Source: Bin87 sp965222895
GTDB taxonomy: Bacteria; Chloroflexota; Dehalococcoidia; Lucifugimonadales; UBA3495
Length of the DNA: 64,000 nucleotides
Direction: 5' to 3'
Assembly (NCBI GenBank): GCA_965222895.1
Contig: CBDCVB010000001.1
Span: forward strand, 1,054,001 to 1,118,000
Positions 55,048 to 63,181 of the stretch are shown here, piece by piece. The notes under the pieces were generated by a model. That model saw only the letters and a program-made list of their open reading frames with translations. It made no database searches and was not told the origin of the DNA. A program made the position numbers and the translations under genes. How positions within the stretch are numbered: the first letter of the stretch is position 1; every line of letters begins with the position of its first letter.

Positions 55048-56109
55048 TCAGAACTGGCGCAGGAACCTCACATCGTTGCTGTAGAAATGCCGGATGTCGT
55101 CGATGCCGTATTTCAGCATCCCGATGCGCTCCGGGCCCATGCCGAAGGCAAAGCCGGTGTAGCGTTCGGGATCGTAGCCCACGCCGGCCAGCACCTTCGG
55201 ATGCACCATGCCGGCCCCCATAATCTCAATCCAGTCTTCGTCCCGGTTGATGGGGCGCCGCCCCGTCTCGGGGTCGCGGAAGTTGGAAATCGACATATCC
55301 ACCCCCGGCTCCACAAACGGAAAATAGTCGCACCGGAAGCGAATCTGCCGGTCTTCTCCGAACACCCGGCGCGCGAACTCGTACAGCGTGCCTTTCAGGT
55401 CGGCAAACGTGATGCCCTCGGCCACTGCCAGGCCTTCAACTTGGTAGAAGTGCCACTCGTGGGTGGCGTCAGTGGCCTCGTAGCGGTAGCACTTGCCCGG
55501 CACCACCACGCGCACCGGCGGTTCCTGAGCTTCCATCACCCGCGCCTGCATCGGCGACGTGTGCGTCCGCAGCAGCATCGGCTGCTGGCCGTCCTCGTTC
55601 ACGTAGTCCACCCACAGCGAGTTCCACATATCCCGCGCCGGATGGCCGGACGGGATGTTCAGCATCTCAAAGTTGTAGTGGTCAAGTTCGACTTCGGGAC
55701 CCTCGACAACGCTGAACCCCATTGCCATGAAAGCCTGGCAAATCTCGCGCACAATCTGGGTGGTGGGATGTAAGCGTCCCGTGATGATGGGTCGGCCGGG
55801 GAGGGTAACATCTAGGCGGTCGCTGGCCTCCAGTTCGGCCTGGGCAATCTCGCGGGTGCGGCGAGCCAGCGCCTCTTCCAGGGTGTTCTTGGCTTGGTTA
55901 GCCCGTGCGCCCACCGTCCGGCGCATCTCCGGCTCCAGCCCCGACAACCCCCGCAACAATCCGGTAAGCAACCCCCGCCGTCCCAGCCAGGACACCCGCC
56001 ATTCCTCCACCGCTGCGCCGTCGGAAATGGCGCCAAGGGCGGTCAAGGCAGTCTGAGTTAGCTGGTCGACCAACTCAGGCGTGGGCGGTTGGGATGCAGG
56101 TTGAGACAC
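55048..56109 (-). CDS. pheS: Phenylalanyl-tRNA synthetase alpha subunit
   Basis: 353 residues. An N-terminal coiled coil is followed by the class II catalytic core: HPTTQIVREICQAFMAMGFS, VEGPEVELDHYNFEMLNIPS GHPARD (motif 1 region), LLRTHTSPMQARVM, GKCYRYEATDATHEWHFYQV EGL (motif 2) and FGMGPERIGMLKYGIDDIR (motif 3). It is first in the minus-strand operon running to the acidic gene at 49080. Confidence 0.97.
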   Translation of the reverse strand: MSQPASQPPTPELVDQLTQTALTALGAISDGAAVEEWRVSWLGRRGLLTGLLRGLSGLEPEMRRTVGARANQAKNTLEEALARRTREIAQAELEASDRLDVTLPGRPIITGRLHPTTQIVREICQAFMAMGFSVVEGPEVELDHYNFEMLNIPSGHPARDMWNSLWVDYVNEDGQQPMLLRTHTSPMQARVMEAQEPPVRVVVPGKCYRYEATDATHEWHFYQVEGLAVAEGITFADLKGTLYEFARRVFGEDRQIRFRCDYFPFVEPGVDMSISNFRDPETGRRPINRDEDWIEIMGAGMVHPKVLAGVGYDPERYTGFAFGMGPERIGMLKYGIDDIRHFYSNDVRFLRQF

Positions 56110-56748
56110 GGCAGGCAGCAGAGGGGTGAAGTGGATGCGTTCGGAGAGAATCCGTTAGATAAAATCCGTTAGCGGGAACAGGTTATCGTAACCGTCCAAA
56201 AAGTATAGGCGGGGCCGATAGGCCGGGTCAAGAAAATTGGGCGTCCATGCCTGCCCAGTTTATCCGTCATTGCGAGCGTCCTTCGACGGGCTCAGGACGA
56301 GCGGGAATCTCACGGGCACCCGCTTTTTAATCTGTCATTGCGAGTAGGATTTCGACGTGGCAATCTCGATGATGTTCAACACACGTCGGCGGACCGCCGT
56401 TGCTACGACGACGGGATTGCCACGCTATGCTGCATGCAATGACAAAGTGGGTACGCATGACGAGGGGGAATGCTTTGCCCCACGCGGGTGGCTGCTCCAC
56501 CGGGATTGCCGCGTAGCTACGCTTTTTGCAATGACAAAGGGCCGTCACGCGTACCCACTTAATCTGTCATTGAGAGCGTCCTTCGACCGGCTCAGGACGA
56601 ACGGGGATCTCGATGAGGGTGAACAAACGTCGGCGAACCGCCGTTGCTAATGCTACGAGATTGCCACGCTACGCTCGCAATGACAAAGTGGGTACGCATG
56701 AGCAAAGGGCCGGAAGGTTTGAGGCGCCGTGTATAATCGGCTGATGCC
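56110..56748. repeat. Repeat-packed intergenic region
   Basis: About 640 bases between pheS and the transporter, with no gene. It contains at least two full or near-full copies of the TCATTGCGAG/GTGGGTACGC inverted-repeat element (about 56325-56459 and 56547-56700) and half copies near 56270 and 56520. Two interspersed segments read CCTTCGACGGGCTCAGGACG or close to it. A TATAAT-like box at 56732-56737 may serve the transporter. Confidence 0.75.
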
Positions 56749-58101
56749 TTGCCGACCCCCCAACGGCCGACCGAACCCGCGTGGATTATGCTGAGGCCGG
56801 CAACGCGCCGGCTCCACTACGGTTGGGCGGTGTTCGTGCTCTCCCTGGGCAATCTGACGGTTGAGGGCGGCACCAAGAACAGCGAAGCAGTGTTTTTCAA
56901 CGCCCTCAAAGTGGCGTTCGGCAGCAGCGCGACCCTAACCTCGGCGGTATTTGGCCTGGCTGGGCTGATTGGGGCGTTGTCGGCTCCGCTGCTGGGGGCG
57001 CTGCTGGACCGGTGGGGCGCGCGCATTATGTTTCCGCTGGCGGGAGCCTTCATACTGGTAGGCTGGCTGGCGTCGAGCTACGCCACCGAGTTGTGGCAAC
57101 TGTTCATATTCTACGGAATTTTCGCCGGCATCGGACAGACGGCCATCTCGTCTTTCTCGATGACCGCCACCCTGGCGCCCTGGTTTCCCCAGTCTCGGGG
57201 CCGGATTCTGGGATTAGCCGATTCGGGCAACCCCATCGGTCAGGCTATATTTGCGCCTTTGGCCGCCATCCTGACCGACACCATCGGGTGGCGCGGCACG
57301 TACCGTTGCTTCGCAGCTATATTTTTTGCGCTGATCACCATCCCCAACGGACTGTTCCAGCGTCGGGCCCCGCCGGCGACGCCAGAATCCGCACTCGCCG
57401 CGCCGTCTGGAATGCCGCCGCGTCTGCCAGTCCAGGCGGCGAGCCAACCAGGGCCAGTTGAATCCCAGCGACGTCGGTCGGCTGCGCCGTCGCTGGGCAG
57501 CGTGGTTGCTCAACCGGCAATGTGGCTGCTGGTGCTGACGCGCATCACGGGTTCGGTTGGCACGCAGCTGGTGAGGGTGCATCTGGTAACCTTCTTCGTG
57601 CTGGCCGGTTACAGTACGCTGGTGGCGGCGTCGACCATGGGCGCAGTCGGCGGCGTGAGCGTATTCGCGCGCCCGCTGGTTGGGATTGCTTCGGATCGTT
57701 GGGGTCGCGAGCTGGTGTTTACGGTGGGGATGATGCTGACCATCGTTGCGGTTCTGCTCATCGTGTGGTTGGGCGACGGCAGCTTCTGGCCCCTGGTGGC
57801 GTATGTGGCGCTGGCCGGTGTCAGCGACGGTATCAGCGGGCTTATCGTGGGGGCCAAGGTGGCCGATTTGTTCCCGCCGGAGTCGCTGGGTACGGTGATG
57901 GGGTTCGTGGAGATGGGCCGGGGCGCGGCGATTTTCCTGGGGCCGGTGCTGGGCGGTGTGATATTCGACTTGCAGGGCAACTACGTGCAGGCTTTTATCC
58001 TGTCGGCGGCGCTGTCTTTTGCGTCCATCTGCACAGTATGGGGCGCGCACTGGATCGGCAACGCGAGCCGAGCCAGGCGGGAGCGTCTGGTCGGAGCGTA
58101 G
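56749..58101 (+). CDS. Major facilitator superfamily transporter
   Basis: 450 residues with about 12 membrane segments in two halves. LLGALLDRWGARIMFPLAGA is the MFS loop 2-3 motif (GxLxDRxGxR), and RPLVGIASDRWGRELVFTVG repeats it in the second half. The middle loop is long, Pro/Arg-rich and soluble. ATG 56788 (MLRPATRRLHYGWAV) is an alternative start to TTG 56749. The substrate is unknown; the layout resembles the oxalate/monocarboxylate group. Confidence 0.85.
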   Translation: MPTPQRPTEPAWIMLRPATRRLHYGWAVFVLSLGNLTVEGGTKNSEAVFFNALKVAFGSSATLTSAVFGLAGLIGALSAPLLGALLDRWGARIMFPLAGAFILVGWLASSYATELWQLFIFYGIFAGIGQTAISSFSMTATLAPWFPQSRGRILGLADSGNPIGQAIFAPLAAILTDTIGWRGTYRCFAAIFFALITIPNGLFQRRAPPATPESALAAPSGMPPRLPVQAASQPGPVESQRRRSAAPSLGSVVAQPAMWLLVLTRITGSVGTQLVRVHLVTFFVLAGYSTLVAASTMGAVGGVSVFARPLVGIASDRWGRELVFTVGMMLTIVAVLLIVWLGDGSFWPLVAYVALAGVSDGISGLIVGAKVADLFPPESLGTVMGFVEMGRGAAIFLGPVLGGVIFDLQGNYVQAFILSAALSFASICTVWGAHWIGNASRARRERLVGA

Positions 58102-58179
58102 CCGTCGGTTCCGCCCGGGATTGTTGCCGGGCAGCTCGCAAAATTGGTCATTGCCGGATGGCAACGACACGCCCCACCA

Positions 58180-58340
58180 CGCGTACCCACTTTAATCTGT
58201 CATTGCGAGCGCACTTTGTCATTGCGAGCGCAGCGTGGCAATCTCGTCGCCGTAGCAAGGGCGGTTCGCCGACGTGCGTTCTACCTGCTTTGAGATTGCC
58301 ACGTCGCTATGCTCCTCGCAATGACAAAGCAGGTACGCGT
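58180..58340. repeat. Inverted-repeat element copy
   Basis: It starts GCGTACCCACTTTAATCTGT and ends GACAAAGCAGGTACGCGT, with two TCATTGCGAGCG half-units on the left and GAGATTGCCACGTCGCTATG on the right. This copy has a duplicated left arm and a diverged centre. The remaining gap around it (58102-58356) holds no gene. Confidence 0.75.
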
Positions 58341-58356
58341 GAGAGACTCACCCGCC

Positions 58357-58386
58357 TTGCACTAATACGAACAATTGTTCTATAAT
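58357..58386 (+). promoter_or_regulatory. Promoter with a LexA-type palindrome between -35 and -10
   Basis: TTGCAC (58357-58362), an 18-base spacer, then TATAAT (58381-58386). The spacer ends in the perfect palindrome GAACAATTGTTC (58369-58380), matching the GAACN4GTTC LexA/DinR core of Gram-positive bacteria. Repressor bound there would block the promoter. The downstream genes are a zinc-ribbon protein and a RuvC-like nuclease, which makes SOS control plausible. Confidence 0.6.
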
Positions 58387-58461
58387 TGGCCTTGCGGCTC
58401 CGTAACTGATAGGTGGGCTGCCTATTTTCGATTATTCGATGCGGTTAGAGGAGTTTGCGCA

Positions 58462-58722
58462 GTGGGCAGGTTTGTATTTCGCGGGTGCCGTCGTTGCGGC
58501 GGCGACCTCTTCGTCAATCAGGGTGACTGGCAGTGCCTGCAATGTGGCCGGTATCCGCAGACCCAGCGTTCCCAGACCCAGCGTCCGCTGCCGGCCGTCG
58601 CCAGCGAGTTCTGGGCATTCTGGCAACGCCATTCGTGCGACTCGGCCGGCGACCCGGCCAGCAATCCGCCGAGCGCGCCACCCCCGCGATGGCATGGTTG
58701 CGCCGGGGAGAAAATCATTTGA
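58462..58722 (+). CDS. Small zinc-ribbon protein
   Basis: 86 residues from GTG 58462, with AGAGGAG 8 bases upstream. GCRRCGGDLFVNQGDWQCLQ CGR is a four-Cys zinc ribbon (CxxC...CxxC). The rest is a basic, Pro-rich tail. Its TGA overlaps the next ATG (TGATG), so the two are translationally coupled. The frame is open upstream to 58375, but that lies over the promoter. Confidence 0.6.
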   Translation: MGRFVFRGCRRCGGDLFVNQGDWQCLQCGRYPQTQRSQTQRPLPAVASEFWAFWQRHSCDSAGDPASNPPSAPPPRWHGCAGEKII

Positions 58723-59222
58723 TGCCTGATACGCAGCGGAAACCGGATGCTCAGCCGGTGTTGCTGGCTTTAGATGCTGACACTTGGGAAACCGGCTGGG
58801 CGATTTTTGTCGGCCACACCCTGAGCGATTCCGGCATCATCGCCACCTCAGGACGGGCCGGGTCGGCCAAAATTCGCATTGCAAGCCTGCTGCTGGCTCT
58901 GGATGAGCTGGTAGAACGATTTGCGCCCGACGAGGTGGCCTGGTGTCAACCCACCGGGTTGCGCTGGGACGTGCCCGCCCTGGCCCTGCTGGAAACCGAA
59001 CTGGCGCGCTGGGCGCGGCAAGCCGGCCATTCGCTCACGCCCTACCCGTCGGCGACGATCCGACAAGGGGTGGCAGGACACGCCCGCGCGTCCCGCCAGT
59101 CTTTGGCATTCGCCGCAATGTCCGCCCTGGGACTGGTCGGCGTAGACAAGTCGACCCACGAGTGGGAAGCGGTAGCCGCCGGAGCTTACCACCTCTGCCA
59201 GCGGCACCAGTCCCGTCCGTAA
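58722..59222 (+). CDS. RuvC-like RNase H-fold protein
   Basis: 166 residues, near RuvC length. LLALDADTWETGWAIFVG holds the first Asp and has the RuvC N-terminal pattern. RIASLLLALDELVERFAPDE VAWCQP sits where RuvC has its second acid (PD.vaiE), but here Cys-Gln replaces it. PYPSATIRQGVAGHARASRQ matches the P..VK..v.G.G.A.K motif, and THEWEAVAAGAYHL stands for DaaDAlA..H with Glu for both Asp. It may be a divergent resolvase or inactive relative. Confidence 0.6.
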   Translation: MPDTQRKPDAQPVLLALDADTWETGWAIFVGHTLSDSGIIATSGRAGSAKIRIASLLLALDELVERFAPDEVAWCQPTGLRWDVPALALLETELARWARQAGHSLTPYPSATIRQGVAGHARASRQSLAFAAMSALGLVGVDKSTHEWEAVAAGAYHLCQRHQSRP

Positions 59223-59489
59223 AAGCGGGCAACATCCGCCTTGCCAAATCCGGCTTTACGAAAGGGAGCAATGGCGCAGAGTGAATGCCAGATGCACCGC
59301 TCCTGCAAAGCCCGCTGAGTCCAGTTTGCTGGCGTTGAGTTCGTGGCGACGTCGCCGGCTTGTTTGGGTGGTAATCCTTTGTTACAATTCCAACGCACGA
59401 AAGGTACGGCTGGCGAACGGCCACCTACTGACGTCGCGGCGTCGCTGTACTGCTATCGTCTGCGCAACTAATGGAGGAGGATAAATACT

Positions 59490-60272
59490 ATGCCGTCGTT
59501 CTGGGAAAACATTCGAATGCCAGACTTGGACCGGGAGTCGGGAGCAAATATCGCTGAAGGCGGCGATATGAGCGCCTACGTGAGTTTCCCCGTCCCCAGC
59601 GCCGGAACCAGCCTGCCCGCGGTTATCGTTGTTCAGGAAGCCTTCGGCGTGAATCAGCACATTCAGCGAGTGGCCGACCAGTTCGCTGCCGCCGGCTACG
59701 TCGCTGTCGCTCCGGCCCTGTTCCACCGCAACGAGCGCAACCCCAACCCCACGCTTGGCTACACCCCTGACGATTTCGATGCTGCCGTCAATACCTATAT
59801 GCCGGAGCTTACCGGCAATGGCATCATCGAGGACATCAACGGCGCAATCGACTACCTGCAGCGCACTTACCCGCGCACCCGCGGCCAGAAAATCGGCATC
59901 GTGGGATACTGCATGGGTGGCCGAGTGGTCTACCTGGCCGCCAGCGCCTGCTCCGGTCTCAGCGCCGGCGTCGTGTACTACGGCGGCGCCATCTTGGCCC
60001 CGTACTCCGATGGCGTCACCCCGGTCGACGGAACCGCCAACATCAGCATCCCGCTGATGGGCAACTTCGGTGAGACGGACGGCAACCCCACGCCGGATGA
60101 CGTTTCCAACATTGAGGCCGCCCTGTCCGCAGCCGGCAAGTCCCATGACTTCAAGATGTATCCGGGCGCCGGACATGGTTTCAACTGCAGCGACCGCGAC
60201 AGCTACAACGAAGCTGCCGCCAGCGACGCCATGGCCCGCACCCTGGCATTCTTTGAAAGCAACCTGAAGTAA
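59490..60272 (+). CDS. Dienelactone hydrolase-family protein
   Basis: 260 residues, alpha/beta hydrolase. The nucleophile Cys141 is in VGYCMGG, the acid is near Asp197 (NFGETDGNPT) and the base is His229 in GAGHGF. LPAVIVVQEAFGVNQHIQRV carries the family Glu that positions the Cys. GGAGGAGG lies 9 bases before the ATG, and a terminator follows. The family opens lactone rings in aromatic degradation; the actual substrate is unknown. The 267 bases upstream hold no gene. Confidence 0.9.
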   Translation: MPSFWENIRMPDLDRESGANIAEGGDMSAYVSFPVPSAGTSLPAVIVVQEAFGVNQHIQRVADQFAAAGYVAVAPALFHRNERNPNPTLGYTPDDFDAAVNTYMPELTGNGIIEDINGAIDYLQRTYPRTRGQKIGIVGYCMGGRVVYLAASACSGLSAGVVYYGGAILAPYSDGVTPVDGTANISIPLMGNFGETDGNPTPDDVSNIEAALSAAGKSHDFKMYPGAGHGFNCSDRDSYNEAAASDAMARTLAFFESNLK

Positions 60273-60290
60273 ACGCAGGTCAGGTCCAGT

Positions 60291-60326
60291 CAAAAGCCCC
60301 GGCTCGTTGCAGAGCCGGGGCTTTTG
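60291..60326. terminator. Intrinsic terminator, possibly bidirectional
   Basis: A perfect 15-bp stem, CAAAAGCCCCGGCTC with GAGCCGGGGCTTTTG, around the loop GTTGCA, ends in TTTT on each strand. It lies between the dienelactone hydrolase gene and the convergent rseP. Confidence 0.88.
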
Positions 60327-60367
60327 GTATGCCCGGAGTCTTTGGGAAGCTGAAGCCTGTGCAGCGC

Positions 60368-61762
60368 CTACCCGCCCAGGGGCGAAATGCCGCGCACCAG
60401 CCGGATGATGTCGTTGGCGCTGATGAGGATTACCAGGGTCAGCAGGGCAACGAAGCCAATCAGGTGCACTAGGCCCTCTTTCTCCGACGGCACGCGCTTG
60501 CCGCCGCGCACCCACTCAATGCCAACGAACAGCAGCCGCCCGCCGTCCAGCATCGGGATGGGCAGGATGTTCAGCACGGCCAGGTTGATGCTCAGCAGGA
60601 TGGCCACGATAATCCAACCCTGGAATCCGCCCTCGCGCGTAAACTGGCCGGTTATCTGGGCAATGCCAATTGGCCCGCTGAACTCGGGGCCGCGACCGCC
60701 GCCGAACCAGCCGCGCACTTCCCGTCCGATGAGCGTAACCGTTTCCCCGGTTCTGGAGACCCCCATCGGGATGGCCGTCCAGGGTGGTTCGGAGCGGCGT
60801 TCAGACTGCTGGTCAACTACTGTGAAGGCGATGCCGGTGGCGCCCTGCCCAGCCGGCGGGTTCAGACGCGGCGTAACTCGCACCTGCTGCGGTGCGCCGT
60901 CCCGCTCTATCGACCACAGCATTTCGTCGCCGGCGCCCAGCCGAACCTCGCGCACCAGAACATCCGGCGTTTCCAGCAGTTGCCCGTCGATGCCCAGCAC
61001 CCGGTCGCCCGGCATAAGTCCGGCGGCCTGGGCCGGTGAGTCGGGCGCGATTGCGGTTATCTGCACGGCGCCGCCGGTCAGCTCGGTATGGGGAACCATG
61101 AACATGACGGCGAAGGCCACGATGGGGAACAACGCGTTCATCGCCGAGCCGGCCGCCAACACTATCGCCCGTTGCCCGACGCTGCGACGCGCCAGGCTGC
61201 GCGGCGCCTCCGGGTTGTTCTCTCCGGACAGTCTGACGAACCCGCCCAGCGGCAGCCAGTTCAGCGAATAAAGCATATCGGCCATCACGATGCGGTGGCC
61301 GTCCACCTCGCGCACCCGCCCTTCGTGCCGCAAGTAGCGGTCGGATTGCACGTCATCCAGCGAGGCGCGGGCCGGTTGAGACGGCGCCGCATCCTGACTC
61401 TGGTCGCCGGAGCCGGCAAAGCGACCCAACGCCGCCAGCAGACTCCCGGAGCGTCCCGCACCGCGCACCTCCACGTACTGGGCAACCAGTTCGCCGTCGG
61501 CGGTTTCGCCGGACAAAACGCGCACCACCTGGCCGGGCTGGATGTCGGCCAACGCTCCGGTCAGGCAGACGGTGTCGGCGGAGAGCAGGGTTTCGGTGCG
61601 GCCGGTGTAGATGCCGAAGGCCCGGGGCGGATAACCGATGCCGAATTCCAGCACCTTGACGCCGAAGGCTTTGGCCGACCAGAAATGCCCCAATTCGTGC
61701 ACGACGACCAGCAGCAGCAGCATCGGAATGAAGGATGCCAGGGCAATGATGGCGGTTTCCAT
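60368..61762 (-). CDS. rseP: Site-2 intramembrane zinc protease
   Basis: 464-residue M50 protease that cleaves membrane-bound regulators. LLLVVVHELGHFWSAK in the first membrane segment gives His22, Glu23 and His26. SLNWLPLGGFVRLSGE and a PDZ domain (QAAGLMPGDRVLGIDGQLLE) follow, and LNILPIPMLDGGRLLFVGIE has the third metal ligand Asp. An insert of about 90 residues between the first two blocks contains an SH3-like part and a Ser/Ala-rich stretch. It is downstream of dxr in the usual cdsA-dxr-rseP cluster. Confidence 0.94.
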   Translation of the reverse strand: METAIIALASFIPMLLLLVVVHELGHFWSAKAFGVKVLEFGIGYPPRAFGIYTGRTETLLSADTVCLTGALADIQPGQVVRVLSGETADGELVAQYVEVRGAGRSGSLLAALGRFAGSGDQSQDAAPSQPARASLDDVQSDRYLRHEGRVREVDGHRIVMADMLYSLNWLPLGGFVRLSGENNPEAPRSLARRSVGQRAIVLAAGSAMNALFPIVAFAVMFMVPHTELTGGAVQITAIAPDSPAQAAGLMPGDRVLGIDGQLLETPDVLVREVRLGAGDEMLWSIERDGAPQQVRVTPRLNPPAGQGATGIAFTVVDQQSERRSEPPWTAIPMGVSRTGETVTLIGREVRGWFGGGRGPEFSGPIGIAQITGQFTREGGFQGWIIVAILLSINLAVLNILPIPMLDGGRLLFVGIEWVRGGKRVPSEKEGLVHLIGFVALLTLVILISANDIIRLVRGISPLGG

Positions 61763-61805
61763 CGTCAGGATTACCTCAGTCGCCGGGTAAGGGGAGCAGT
61801 CCAGG

Positions 61806-62039
61806 GTGTGTTGACAAATACCGTCATTCCCGCAAAAGCACCGTCATTCCCGCAACTAATACCGTCATTCCCGCGCAAGCGGGAATCCAGTGGCCGCAGT
61901 CGTTAATCGCCGAACTCGCTAAATATGGTACTGATTCTTTCATCATACCCTCTCTGGACTCCCGCTTTCGCGGGGGTGACGGGGGTGGCAGGAGTGGCAA
62001 GAGTTACGGGCTGATTTGCTAATTGTCAACAGGCTCTAG
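61806..62039. mobile_element. Short element with GTTGACAA inverted ends and repeat units
   Basis: It begins GTGTTGACAAATACC and ends, read inward from the other side, CTAGAGCCTGTTGACAATTA. This matches the terminus of the TnpB-bearing elements at 19021 and 35150. The right end starts at the dxr stop codon. Inside are three CCGTCATTCCCGC units (61821, 61841, 61862) and two CCCGC hairpins, with no coding capacity. It could be a non-autonomous derivative. Confidence 0.45.
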
Positions 62040-63169
62040 CGGGCCAGGGTGGCGGCGATTTCTCCGGCGCGCTTGCCGGCCCAGCGGTCGGCGTCGATGA
62101 TGGCATCGAGCTCCGGGTTGGGTTGATTCTGATGCTGCGCCAGAACCTTTTCCACCACGCGGTAAATATCGGTGAAGCCGATACTGCCCCGCAGAAATGA
62201 CTCCACAGCAACCTCATCGGCGGCGCTCAAAACCGCGGGCGTGGTTCCACCCTCTTGGCCGGCGGCGGTCGCCAGGCCAAAGCAGGGGTAACGCTCCGGT
62301 TGCAGCGGTTCAAAGTCCAGCGACCAGGCAACACCGATGTCCAGGCGGGGGATTTCGGCGTTGGGCAACCGTTGGGGATAGAACAGCGCGTACTGGATTG
62401 GCAGCCGCATACTGGGCGGGCCCAGCTGGGCCTTCACCGACCCGTCGTCGAATTCCACCATGGAATGAATGGTGCTCTGCGGATGCACCACCACCGCAAT
62501 GTCTTCCCACGGCACCGAGAACAGCCAGTGCGACTCAATGACCTCGAACGCCTTGTTCATCAGGGTGGCCGAATCGACGGTTATTTTGGCGCCCATACGC
62601 CAGGTGGGGTGCTGCAACGCCTGCTCGGGCGTAACCGATTCAAGCTCGGCTAGCGGGGTGCGACGGAAGGGGCCGCCGCTGGCCGTAATCATCAGCCGGC
62701 GAATGTGGTTGTCCTCACCCTGCAGGCATTGCCAGATGGCGCTGGGTTCGCTGTCGACCGGCAAAATCCTGGCGCGGTACTCGCGCTCGGCTGCCTTCAA
62801 CGCCTGGCCGGCCATAACCACGGGTTCCTTGTTGGACAAGGCCACCTGCTTGCCAGCCTGCAAGGCGCGCATGGTGGGATGCAGACCCACCCCACCCATC
62901 AGGGCAACCATCACCTGATCGACTTCAGGCAGTGCCGCCATTTCGTCCATGGGGAGCAGCGCCACGCCGGACGGCAACGGCGCCGGCGGGTGGTTGCACC
63001 AGACGTAGCGGGGGTTGAACTCGGAAATCTGTTCCAGAAGCAGGGCAGTATTGTTGCCGGCGGCCAGTCCAATGACCTCGAACTCGTGGGGGAAAGCCCG
63101 CACGATGTCCAGCGTTTGCCGGCCAATGGACCCGGTGGAGCCCAGTATTACGATACGTCGCATAAACAC
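62036..63169 (-). CDS. dxr: 1-deoxy-D-xylulose 5-phosphate reductoisomerase
   Basis: 377 residues; first committed step of the MEP isoprenoid pathway, NADPH-dependent. RRIVILGSTGSIGRQTLDIV is the dinucleotide site. ALSNKEPVVMAG, ILPVDSEPSAIWQCL (metal ligands Asp and Glu), ITASGGPFRR and HPTWRMGAKITVDSATLMNK (active-site loop and substrate site) follow. The start could also be ATG 63163. It lies 12 bases after cdsA. Confidence 0.97.
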   Translation of the reverse strand: MFMRRIVILGSTGSIGRQTLDIVRAFPHEFEVIGLAAGNNTALLLEQISEFNPRYVWCNHPPAPLPSGVALLPMDEMAALPEVDQVMVALMGGVGLHPTMRALQAGKQVALSNKEPVVMAGQALKAAEREYRARILPVDSEPSAIWQCLQGEDNHIRRLMITASGGPFRRTPLAELESVTPEQALQHPTWRMGAKITVDSATLMNKAFEVIESHWLFSVPWEDIAVVVHPQSTIHSMVEFDDGSVKAQLGPPSMRLPIQYALFYPQRLPNAEIPRLDIGVAWSLDFEPLQPERYPCFGLATAAGQEGGTTPAVLSAADEVAVESFLRGSIGFTDIYRVVEKVLAQHQNQPNPELDAIIDADRWAGKRAGEIAATLAR

Positions 63170-63181
63170 CGGTGCAGTGAG

